Made by a program: the position numbers and the translations under genes. From contig CAJUIJ010000069.1 in NCBI GenBank assembly GCA_910586175.1, positions 1 through 5,037 on the forward strand: a stretch of 5,037 nucleotides of DNA, given 5' to 3'. Below the pieces are notes generated by a model. The model saw only the letters and a list, made by a program, of their open reading frames with translations, was not told where the DNA came from and ran no database searches. Shown piece by piece: positions 1-5,037 of the stretch. Source of the stretch: an uncultured Muribaculaceae bacterium (GTDB taxonomy: Bacteria > Bacteroidota > Bacteroidia > Bacteroidales > Muribaculaceae). The stretch's first letter is position 1, and each line of letters opens with the position of its first letter.

Positions 1-105
1 TATTAACTATTCATTATTAACTATTCATTATTAACTATTCATTATTAACTATTCATTATTAACTATTCACTAATAACTATTAATTATTCATTATTAATTA
101 TTAAT
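1..105. repeat. 14-bp AT-rich tandem repeat downstream of yidD
   Basis: The unit TATTAACTATTCAT is repeated head to tail with exact copies at 1-14, 15-28, 29-42 and 43-56, and a copy with one change at 57-70. Degenerate copies at 71-84 and 85-98 and a partial one to about 105 follow. The array probably continues to the left of the window. Apart from one C per strand per unit it is all A and T. Because 14 is not a multiple of three, successive copies move through all frames, and each carries stop codons on both strands, so it cannot be coding over any length. The degenerate right end overlaps the last codons and stop of yidD. AT-only short tandem repeats of this kind are common between genes in Bacteroidota; their function is not settled. 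No transposase or inverted ends are seen. Confidence 0.93.
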
Positions 106-342
106 TCGTTTTGGTACCGGGTCATATCCACTGCCTCCCCAAGGATGGCATCTGCATATGCGTTTTAGTGCCAGCCATCCACCTCTCATTATGCCATGCT
201 CCCTGATTGCCTCTATGGCATATTGGCTGCAAGTGGGCGTATATCGGCATGCTGACGGAAACATCGGTGAGATGCAAAGCTGGTAAAATCGTATAGGCAT
301 TATAAATATAGCCCTCCCAATATCCTGAATCCTTTTCTTCAT
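94..342 (-). CDS. yidD: YidD, membrane protein insertion efficiency factor
   Basis: This 82-residue protein is a typical, full-length YidD. The family is a small peripheral protein on the inner face of the cytoplasmic membrane that helps YidC/Sec-dependent insertion of membrane proteins. The N-terminus (about residues 1-22) is a short basic and hydrophobic, probably amphipathic, stretch. The family core is plain: CRYTPTCSQYAIEAI at 32-46 and CHPWGGSGYDPVP at 65-77, with cysteines at 23, 32, 38, 63 and 65. The ATG start lies seven bases after the rnpA stop, so the two genes are almost certainly co-transcribed from the rnpA promoter, an arrangement found in most bacteria. The last residues (I-N-N) and the TAA stop lie inside the degenerate end of the 14-bp repeat, so the extreme C-terminus may have been shaped by repeat expansion. 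No rpmH or yidC is next to it here. Confidence 0.97.
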   Translation of the reverse strand: MKKRIQDIGRAIFIMPIRFYQLCISPMFPSACRYTPTCSQYAIEAIREHGIMRGGWLALKRICRCHPWGGSGYDPVPKRINN

Positions 343-349
343 AGTATTT

Positions 350-781
350 CTATAGTCTCTCTCCTATCTTCCGGAGCAGTTTTGCCATCTTCCTTTCTAT
401 CAGCGCATAGTCAACATTCTCTGAGTGCATGTAAACGAATGCCACCGATAGCGTGCCCACGCCTCCGAGTGTTTCAATCTTATCGAGCAACGCTCCCTTC
501 TGCAAGCGGTAAGCCTCGCGGATGCGGCGACGGAGCAGCACCCTGTCCACTGCATGCCTGCGCTTCTTTTTGGGCACCGTAACCATCATCTGCACCTTTG
601 CGATTCGCTCGGGGAATGCCCCGCGAAACACCCCGGCAAGCTCTTCCTCCCCTATGAGGCGGTATGTGACCCTGAGCGGAAACTCATACAAGCTCTTACC
701 CTCGTCAAAGAGCTTATCAACCAAGCTCTTATGCCGAAGTCGCTCTGCCTTTACAAATTTATTGCGGTTGTTTTCTGCCAT
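350..781 (-). CDS. rnpA: Ribonuclease P protein component
   Basis: This is the protein subunit of RNase P (143 residues), which binds the catalytic RNA and helps it cut the 5' leader from precursor tRNAs. The N-terminal part (residues 11-42, beginning KAERLRHKSLVDKLF and including EFPLRV) matches the start of the family domain. MVTVPKKKRRHAVDRVLLRR at 67-86 followed by RIREAYRL at 86-93 covers the central beta strand and the conserved RNR-type helix. The protein is very basic, as expected. The textbook RNR box (R-N-R-x-x-R) reads R-V-L-L-R-R here, losing the Asn and the second Arg; this may be normal for the lineage. The ATG at 779-781 fits the family start and lies about 35 bases after the predicted transcription start. 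yidD follows after seven bases. In some Bacteroidales hemD precedes rnpA; here an unrelated divergent gene does. Confidence 0.96.
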   Translation of the reverse strand: MAENNRNKFVKAERLRHKSLVDKLFDEGKSLYEFPLRVTYRLIGEEELAGVFRGAFPERIAKVQMMVTVPKKKRRHAVDRVLLRRRIREAYRLQKGALLDKIETLGGVGTLSVAFVYMHSENVDYALIERKMAKLLRKIGERL

Positions 782-822
782 TTTTATCCTTAGTCTGTGA
801 AGCTCCCCTTGATTACAAACTG

Positions 823-854
823 CAAATTTAAGAAATTAAACCTCCTAATCCAAA
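823..854 (-). promoter_or_regulatory. Bacteroidales-type promoter for rnpA-yidD
   Basis: On the minus strand a TTTG (854-851) is followed after exactly 20 bases by TAAATTTG (830-823). This matches the Bacteroidales housekeeping sigma (ABfA) consensus of a TTTG -33 box and a TAnnTTTG -7 box with about 19-21 bases between them. Transcription would start near 815-819, giving a leader of roughly 35 bases before the rnpA ATG at 781. The promoter lies inside the 108-bp divergent region between rnpA and the small plus-strand gene, and its -33 box is only about 36 bp from that gene's ATG. Polymerases firing in both directions could therefore interfere with each other. The match is seen directly; its activity is inferred. 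Confidence 0.75.
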
Positions 855-889
855 AATGCGTTAATATTGAAAAGCAAAAAATCAAAACT

Positions 890-1210
890 ATGAAATCATA
901 CTTAATAAGTTTTGGCAATTCTAAAAAATATCGTCTTGATATTCAAGATGATAATTCGTCAACCATATGTGACCTGAAAAAATCTGTGGCCGACTATATC
1001 TCTGCCAATTTTCCGGCAGTGGCCGATAAAAATTTCTATGAGTCGATGATTGTCAAGCAGATACCTGAAAATCAATCTCGCGATTATGATGGTTATCCGG
1101 TTTTCTCTGCCGAGTCTCTGCATGAGATCGAGGGTGTCCTCTCATGTGAGATTCACGATATGGAGGATGTAGCTATACTCAATCGTAATGCCCCTTACGA
1201 CGACAAGTGA
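890..1210 (+). CDS. Small acidic hypothetical protein
   Basis: This encodes 106 residues and I do not recognise a family. The protein opens with MKSYLISFGNSKKYRLDI, which looks like a beta hairpin. A likely amphipathic helix follows (about residues 27-40, CDLKKSVADYISANF), and then an acidic C-terminal half rich in D and E. There is no signal peptide, membrane segment or metal-binding cysteine pattern. I chose the ATG at 890. The frame stays open upstream to a GTG at 797, but that 31-residue extension is Lys/Asn-rich like AT-rich intergenic DNA and would cover the rnpA promoter. The gene is visibly richer in A and T than its neighbours, especially its first half. It is divergent from rnpA and overlaps queG tail to tail by 16 bp. 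A weak TAATATTG at 862-869 is one base off the -7 consensus but has no good -33 box. A clean 106-codon frame with ordinary residue use makes a real gene likely but not certain. Confidence 0.65.
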   Translation: MKSYLISFGNSKKYRLDIQDDNSSTICDLKKSVADYISANFPAVADKNFYESMIVKQIPENQSRDYDGYPVFSAESLHEIEGVLSCEIHDMEDVAILNRNAPYDDK

Positions 1211-2100
1211 TTAAGTGCGTTCCGAAGCAGCCCTTTGCGGCCGGCCCGGCGCAGGCAGCTGTTTTTCGGTAGCGGTGCCATGCTCTCTATATCTTCGGCC
1301 CGAAGCCCGGTTATGGCCTCAAGTGCGGACTCCATGCTCCTCGCATCTGTGTGGTTGTGGGGGCATACGCTGACACACCGGTCGCAGCCAAACAAGGTGT
1401 TGCGTCCCGCCTCTGTTTGCATTGCCGACATGTGACGTTCATCTTCCCATTCCCCTTTGTGCTCTATGCTGAGGTAGCTGAGGCAATGGTTGCAGTCGAT
1501 TATCCCCTCTTCTCCGAGTGCCCCGGCGGGGCACGCCTTGCGGCATCTTCCGCAGTGTCCGCAGTCACCCTCCATCGGATTGCCTGCCGGAAGCTCCGCT
1601 GTTGTCAATATCTCGGCCAGTATTACCTTGCTCCCCACCCCGGGGACAATCAGCATCCCGTTGTCGCCGATTATGCCGAGTCCGGCTCGCCATGCCCAAT
1701 ATCGTTCGGCCACAGGCGCCGAATCAACGCATATGCGCCATCCTTGGTTCTCCGCACCCAATAATTCCCCTACTCCGCTTTCGCGCACCCGTCGCTTCAC
1801 CCAGTCGTGGTAGTCAGGAAGCAACGCATATTCAGAAATAACAGGCAATCGGCTGTCGCGCACCGGGCCGACGGCATAGCTGAATGCAACGCAGATAACG
1901 CTACGGCATCCATCAAGCAATTTGCGCGGGTCGCAACGCAAATCCATATGATTGTGCATATACCCCATCCCGGCCTCTTGCCCGGTGGCAAGCCACCTCT
2001 CATATCGCTCCTTGACTTCCGGAGGCACCTCATCGGCTGTGGCAACACCGAAGGCGCAAGCCCCCACTCTCCTTAGCCTTCCTTCTATCTTATCTACCAT
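1195..2100 (-). CDS. queG: Epoxyqueuosine reductase QueG
   Basis: QueG carries out the last step of queuosine synthesis, reducing epoxyqueuosine to queuosine in the wobble position of tRNAs with GUN anticodons, using cobalamin and two [4Fe-4S] clusters in the cytosol. All family marks are present in 301 residues. YALLPDYHDWVKRRV lies at 91-105. VDSAPVAER at 125-133 contains the presumed catalytic Asp126. The first cluster motif is C180-x2-C183-x2-C186-x3-C190-P. CLSYLSIEH follows from C206, and GCDRCVSVCPHN supplies C239, C242 and C246. The protein lacks the longer C-terminal HEAT-like region of some homologues, as in other short Bacteroidota forms. The GIIGDNGMLI stretch (142-151) has Asp where I remember Lys in many QueG proteins. 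The ATG directly abuts the RNase H stop (TAAATG), implying coupled translation; it is the last gene of the operon and its 3' end overlaps the opposite small gene. Confidence 0.96.
   Translation of the reverse strand: MVDKIEGRLRRVGACAFGVATADEVPPEVKERYERWLATGQEAGMGYMHNHMDLRCDPRKLLDGCRSVICVAFSYAVGPVRDSRLPVISEYALLPDYHDWVKRRVRESGVGELLGAENQGWRICVDSAPVAERYWAWRAGLGIIGDNGMLIVPGVGSKVILAEILTTAELPAGNPMEGDCGHCGRCRKACPAGALGEEGIIDCNHCLSYLSIEHKGEWEDERHMSAMQTEAGRNTLFGCDRCVSVCPHNHTDARSMESALEAITGLRAEDIESMAPLPKNSCLRRAGRKGLLRNALNHLSS
1228..1266 (+). terminator. Possible intrinsic terminator of the small gene
   Basis: About 17 bases after the small gene's stop, CAGC (1228-1231) can pair with GCTG (1258-1261). Inside it TTTGCG can pair with CGCAGG using two G-U pairs, with a 2x2 internal loop between the stems. 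A run of five T (1262-1266) follows at once. This has the shape of a rho-independent terminator reading on the plus strand, although the T run is short and the stem imperfect. It lies wholly within the 3' end of queG, where codon choice for an Arg/Gly/Leu-rich tail could create it by chance. Confidence 0.3.
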
Positions 2101-2760
2101 TTACCCTTTACGCCCGAAGTCCGCCGGTATCTCCCCCCAGCGGTCGGTCTCCCATTTCCTGATTTTCACATCCACACTGTGCGAGTTGAGCCACGACAGT
2201 GCCCGCTCCATCAGTTGGAAACTTTTTTCAGTGCCGGCATTACGCGTAAGCTGCGTCTTTACCTTGCGGTTGCGCACCCATGCCATTCCGGTCACGGAGT
2301 CGCTGTAGATGGTATGCTTCTCACCGCGGGCAAACATCAGCGACAATGCGTGAACAATTGCCAGAAACTCCCCGATATTGTTGGTGGAATGTTCGATAGG
2401 CCCCACGCGAAACAGCTCGCGGCCTGTCATAAGTTCCACGCCGCGATATTCCATGCGTCCCGGATTGCCGGAGCAAGCCGCATCCACGGCCCAGCCGTTC
2501 AGGTCAACTTCAGGATTGCTCATATAGTCGGGCTGTCCCGAAGCCGGCATATTCTGTCGTTGAGCCTCAAGAAGCAAGCCTCCAAGCTCCCGACGGTCAT
2601 CCCTCTGAGTGCCACGCCTGAAAGCCTCTGCCGCCTCCGCAGCAGAAGTATAACCCTTGATAGAGGCTCCCGGATAATCATCAATCTGGTCCAAAGCATC
2701 CTGAAGGTCATCATAAACCCCCGGCTCCCGTCCCACCCAAACTACATAATATTTCTTCAC
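2101..2760 (-). CDS. rnhA: Ribonuclease H with N-terminal viroplasmin domain
   Basis: This type I ribonuclease H cuts the RNA strand of RNA/DNA hybrids and so clears R-loops and leftover primers. With the GTG start at 2760 the protein has 219 residues. An N-terminal viroplasmin/RNase H1 hybrid-binding domain (about 1-48, KKYYVVWVGREPGVYDDLQD onward) is joined by a linker to the catalytic domain from about residue 89. The four acidic catalytic residues are visible: Asp93 in AVDAACSGNPG, Glu131 in NNIGEFLAIVHAL, Asp154 in IYSDS and Asp214 in WGEIPADFGRK. No ATG lies upstream of the first domain. A stop codon directly precedes a TTG at 2781, so the start is either that TTG (226 residues) or the GTG. 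I prefer GTG because it yields MKKYYVVW, the usual family start. It follows pdxB by 47 bases and runs straight into queG. The symbol marks RNase HI activity; the domain layout is more like eukaryotic RNase H1 than E. coli RnhA. Confidence 0.93.
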   Translation of the reverse strand: MKKYYVVWVGREPGVYDDLQDALDQIDDYPGASIKGYTSAAEAAEAFRRGTQRDDRRELGGLLLEAQRQNMPASGQPDYMSNPEVDLNGWAVDAACSGNPGRMEYRGVELMTGRELFRVGPIEHSTNNIGEFLAIVHALSLMFARGEKHTIYSDSVTGMAWVRNRKVKTQLTRNAGTEKSFQLMERALSWLNSHSVDVKIRKWETDRWGEIPADFGRKG

Positions 2761-2807
2761 GACAATCTTTCTTTCAATCAATTATCTCCAATCCTATCTT
2801 GTCATGT

Positions 2808-3818
2808 TCACACTTCCTCGCGGTAGTGGTAGGCTGCGCGAAGCGTGTCGAAAGCGGCCGGCGCTCCCCGAAGCGCTGCGGTGTCAACCCCGGGGTCGTA
2901 TGAGGTGATTATTTTTTCGCGCGTAAGCCCCTCTGTGCCTTCATAACGGCCTGTCAGTCCATTGAGGTCTGCCGGAAGCCCCAAGACTTCTCTGACAGCC
3001 TCCAGGGCCATCCGTGTGGCCCGCTCCTTGCCTTGGCGTGAGTAGCCTGCTATATGGAAGGTGCCATATTCCACTTTGTCGAGCAATTCGGCATCTACAT
3101 CCGGTTCTCCCTCCCAGGTGTCGATTATGGCCCGTATACGTCCGCTCATCACTTCACTTTTCAATGCCGCGAAGTCCACAACCGGCCCGCGGGCAGCATT
3201 TACAAGAAGTTTGCCGGGCCTTAACAGCTCCAACTCCCTCTCCCCTATCAGATGATAGGTCGCATGCTCGCCGCTGCTTATTAGCGGAGTGTGCAGTGTC
3301 ACTGCATCGCTCTCTGCAAGCACACGTTCAAGTGAAGCATATTCTATGCCACTTTCTATACCCATGGCTCTCTCTTTCGCTTCGCGCGGCGGGTCACTGA
3401 CCAGAATCCTGCATCCGAGTTCGTTGCCCCAAGCATGCACTATGCCTCCCACATTGCCACATCCCACTATGCCCAACGTGTCGCGCTTAGGGTCGAATCC
3501 GCATCGTAGCAGAGAGCTCCATACATATTGAGCCACCCCCGGTGCGTTGCAACCGGGCGCATTCCTCACCACAATCCCGTTGCTTTCACACCACGCCAAG
3601 TCAATCTGGTCCATACCGATGGTGGCAGTGGCAACAAGACGTACCTTGGACTCTCCCAAAAGCTCCTCGTTTGCGCGGGTCCGTGTCCTTATGATGATGG
3701 CATCAGCATCTTTTACTATCTCCGGTGTGAAACCGAATTGATCCACGTATACCACTTCGGCTATTCCTTCAAGTCTTCCCTTGAGGTAGGGTATGTTGTC
3801 GTCTGCAATTATCCTCAT
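2808..3818 (-). CDS. pdxB: Erythronate-4-phosphate dehydrogenase PdxB
   Basis: PdxB oxidises 4-phospho-D-erythronate to 2-oxo-3-hydroxy-4-phosphobutanoate, the second step of the DXP-dependent pathway to pyridoxal phosphate. The 336-residue protein is a D-2-hydroxyacid dehydrogenase. It starts MRIIADDNIPY as PdxB proteins do, and the substrate-side motif ATATIGMDQID lies at 63-73, a PdxB hallmark within the superfamily. The NAD-binding Rossmann motif is GIVGCGNVGG at 116-125, with the ribose-binding acid Asp142. The catalytic triad is Arg210 (ARGPVVD), Glu238 (EGEPDVD) and His255 (FHIAGYS). A shortened C-terminal dimerisation domain follows, ending in ITSYDPGVDTAALRGAPAAF; E. coli PdxB is about 40 residues longer. 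The ATG overlaps the stop of the upstream membrane-protein gene by four bases (ATGA), so the two are probably translationally coupled. Confidence 0.96.
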   Translation of the reverse strand: MRIIADDNIPYLKGRLEGIAEVVYVDQFGFTPEIVKDADAIIIRTRTRANEELLGESKVRLVATATIGMDQIDLAWCESNGIVVRNAPGCNAPGVAQYVWSSLLRCGFDPKRDTLGIVGCGNVGGIVHAWGNELGCRILVSDPPREAKERAMGIESGIEYASLERVLAESDAVTLHTPLISSGEHATYHLIGERELELLRPGKLLVNAARGPVVDFAALKSEVMSGRIRAIIDTWEGEPDVDAELLDKVEYGTFHIAGYSRQGKERATRMALEAVREVLGLPADLNGLTGRYEGTEGLTREKIITSYDPGVDTAALRGAPAAFDTLRAAYHYREEV

Positions 3819-4825
3819 AACTGTATATGGATATCGAATGAGTTCGAGTCTGCATCATAAATCACCATCAGCACCAGCCCTATCACGTAGAGCAAGCTGA
3901 GTGCCATCAGCCATCGGCCTCCACGATATATGCTGCGCAATGCAAACAAGTTGCCAAGCTGTATGGCGGCAATCATATAGAGTGTGCAGAGATACACCAC
4001 CATGTTGTTGGCGTCGAATATCATGCAGAGCACACATGCAAGGCCGAGTATATCTATCACAAGGTTATATAGCCGGCGTTGTGTATTGCCAGCATAGAGC
4101 CTTACCATATTGCCCAACGCCAATATTAGCGTCAGAAGCAATGTAACCCCGATATTTATCCCGCCCACCAAGAGTGTAGGCAGCGATGTGAACCCGTTGA
4201 AGAGATTCGTCATAGTCGGCATAGTGAAGTCTTCAAGACTCACGATACCCATGCCCAATGCCACCCAGTATGGGGCCGCTATGCCGAGCAAGTATGCCAC
4301 AAAGCTTTTGAACCGAAGGCATTTGAGCACTCCTGCTGCAATGAGGTAGACGGGCAGCAGGAATATGAAGGCATACTGTATCATGGTGCCGAGCGATATG
4401 ATAGTGGCGGTCACACATAGCTCCTGTGAAGCGTTTCGCTTGCCGTAGCAGCCAAAAAGCAATGTCATGCAGATTAAGTTGGCCAGCGCGAACAGTCCGG
4501 AGGTCGACATGCACCCCGAGGTCCACAGGTTTGAAGATACCATGATGGCAAACATGCCCGTCATCACAGTGTCGGAGCCTTGCACAAAGGTAAATTCCCT
4601 ATTTACTATATGTAGTGTAAATACAGTGATAACCAATACTATAGTATTGGCTACCCAGCCCCACAGGTCGCTCATCCCCCATGCGTTGGGCGACGGCAGG
4701 CAGATACCCATATCGCCGCCAAGGCGCGGAGGCACTCCCACAAAATGTGCGAGTGCAACCATAGCAACTGATGCTAACAATGCTAACAGCAGTCCCTCCG
4801 AACCCATCGAGTGCCTGTGAATCAT
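3815..4825 (-). CDS. Multi-pass membrane protein of unknown function
   Basis: This 336-residue protein is strongly hydrophobic, with roughly nine or ten likely membrane helices. Approximate spans are 11-30, 54-74, 85-101, 107-127, 135-168 (possibly two), 174-195, 216-240, 255-273, 275-298 and 304-323. Loops are short, with basic residues such as GKR (128-130), RFK (171-173) and NTQRR (247-251) suggesting cytoplasmic sides. The C-terminus is a short acidic tail. I see no transporter, glycosyltransferase or protease signature and cannot name the family. Uncharacterised Bacteroidota membrane families of about 300 residues (the DUF6427 type, for example) are a possible home, but that is a guess. 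It overlaps the upstream gene (4822-4825) and pdxB (3815-3818) by ATGA junctions, so its level is tied to both. Coupling to pdxB does not by itself imply a role in vitamin B6. A perfect 18-bp palindrome lies within codons 59-65. Confidence 0.88.
   Translation of the reverse strand: MIHRHSMGSEGLLLALLASVAMVALAHFVGVPPRLGGDMGICLPSPNAWGMSDLWGWVANTIVLVITVFTLHIVNREFTFVQGSDTVMTGMFAIMVSSNLWTSGCMSTSGLFALANLICMTLLFGCYGKRNASQELCVTATIISLGTMIQYAFIFLLPVYLIAAGVLKCLRFKSFVAYLLGIAAPYWVALGMGIVSLEDFTMPTMTNLFNGFTSLPTLLVGGINIGVTLLLTLILALGNMVRLYAGNTQRRLYNLVIDILGLACVLCMIFDANNMVVYLCTLYMIAAIQLGNLFALRSIYRGGRWLMALSLLYVIGLVLMVIYDADSNSFDIHIQL
4633..4650. repeat. Perfect 18-bp palindrome inside a gene
   Basis: CCAATACTATAGTATTGG is its own reverse complement over all 18 bases, with no spacer. 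It lies within codons 59-65 of the membrane-protein gene (A-N-T-I-V-L-V), in a locally AT-rich stretch (about 4600-4645). A dimeric regulator site or a chance event are both possible; with no loop bases it is a poorer RNA hairpin than a DNA site. No known operator is recognised. Confidence 0.9.
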
Positions 4826-5037
4826 TCTTCTGTCTCGCCCTTGTTCTTGCGTTTGCGGAAGTGTACACTGTTGATTACCACGCTATGTTCCTCTCCTATC
4901 TGTGGTCCGCGGTTGGTAATCTCTCGGGGCTTCTTCCAGTCAGGTCTCCCATCCTGTCGCTTGCCTCCGCGCCAGTCGCGTCGGTCATCGCGCTTGAAGT
5001 CCTTGCGGTCGTCACGCTTGAACTCGCGTCGGTCATC
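4822..5037 (-). CDS. C-terminal part of a charged hypothetical protein
   Basis: Only the last 71 residues are in the window; the 5' end lies beyond position 5037. The frame is open from the window edge to the TGA at 4822-4824, which overlaps the ATG of the membrane-protein gene (ATGA), the same coupling as at the next junction. The visible part begins with three eight-residue repeats (DDRREFKR, DDRKDFKR, DDRRDWRG). It continues through KRQDGRPDWKKPRE and ends in a less repetitive tail, GEEHSVVINSVHFRKRKN followed by KGETEE. The composition (R, K, D and E dominate) indicates a disordered, probably nucleic-acid-binding tail, as seen on RNA helicases, pseudouridine synthases and ribosome-associated proteins. 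The domain that would name the protein is not visible, so I assign no function. Its position makes it the nearest visible upstream member of the operon. Confidence 0.85.
   Translation of the reverse strand, partial: DDRREFKRDDRKDFKRDDRRDWRGGKRQDGRPDWKKPREITNRGPQIGEEHSVVINSVHFRKRKNKGETEE
4966..5037 (-). repeat. Three in-frame 24-bp coding repeats
   Basis: Three imperfect 24-bp units (5037-5014, 5013-4990 and 4989-4966 on the minus strand) encode the octamer pattern D-D-R-[RK]-[ED]-[FW]-[KR]-[RG]. The first and third units share their first 14 bases exactly. The unit is a multiple of three, so copy number can change without breaking the frame. More copies may lie beyond the window edge. Confidence 0.8.

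Noticed and set aside
1..105. CRISPR array or insertion-sequence end
   Set aside because: The copies are directly adjacent with no unique spacers, and there are no terminal inverted repeats or transposase.
382..800. Overlapping plus-strand frames antisense to rnpA
   Set aside because: RnpA on the minus strand is complete and has its own promoter; these frames show no recognisable domain.
797..889. GTG-initiated N-terminal extension of the small plus-strand gene
   Set aside because: It would cover the rnpA promoter, uses a GTG start, and its Lys/Asn-rich residues look like translated AT-rich spacer; the ATG at 890 begins a sensible protein.
1239..1250. GC-rich symmetrical run GGCCGGCCCGGC
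   Set aside because: It arises from Arg/Gly/Ala codons at the end of queG; taken alone the loop is too small for a hairpin. It is used only as part of the weak terminator call.
1351..1764. 137-residue plus-strand frame antisense to queG
   Set aside because: The minus strand carries an intact QueG with all cluster cysteines; this frame is a shadow produced by codon bias.
2179..2826. 215-residue open frame on the plus strand
   Set aside because: It lies wholly antisense to the RNase H gene and the end of pdxB, whose products have clear catalytic motifs; the translation shows no family pattern.
4585..4592. TACCTTTG on the minus strand, matching the -7 promoter consensus
   Set aside because: No TTTG lies at the right distance upstream, and it is inside the membrane-protein gene far from any start; a chance match is likely.

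Overview
The window reads as an ordinary chromosomal housekeeping stretch of a member of the Bacteroidota, most likely order Bacteroidales. Several things point that way. There is a TTTG-N20-TAAATTTG promoter, matching the Bacteroidales -33/-7 consensus (TTTG / TAnnTTTG). Starts lack clear Shine-Dalgarno sequences. QueG and PdxB are shorter than the E. coli proteins, and the RNase H carries an N-terminal viroplasmin-type domain. AT-only short tandem repeats sit between genes. Genus cannot be fixed from the sequence alone; a Muribaculaceae-like or Prevotella-like organism is a guess.

Layout, left to right. Positions 1-105 hold a 14-bp AT-rich tandem repeat that runs into the end of yidD. A two-gene minus-strand unit follows: rnpA (RNase P protein, 350-781) then yidD (94-342), seven bases apart, with a convincing promoter at 823-854. 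Divergent from rnpA is a small plus-strand gene of unknown function (890-1210). Its 3' end overlaps the 3' end of queG tail to tail by 16 bp.

The rest of the window is one tightly packed minus-strand operon, read from right to left. It starts with the C-terminal end of an unidentified, highly charged protein (4822-5037, 5' end off the window). Then come a multi-pass membrane protein of unknown function (3815-4825), pdxB (2808-3818), a viroplasmin-type ribonuclease H (2101-2760) and queG (1195-2100). The first two junctions are 4-base ATGA stop/start overlaps and the last is a direct TAAATG join, so translational coupling is likely. The operon mixes cofactor synthesis (PLP through PdxB), tRNA modification (queuosine through QueG) and nucleic-acid maintenance (RNase H); no single pathway links them. 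Its promoter must lie to the right of the window.

No tRNA, rRNA, CRISPR array, transposase, phage gene or defence system is visible. I see no convincing evidence for a new biological system. The points most worth a second look are the orphan small gene at 890-1210, the 14-bp repeat reaching into yidD, a perfect 18-bp palindrome inside the membrane-protein gene, the non-ATG start of the RNase H, and the 24-bp in-frame repeats at the right edge.
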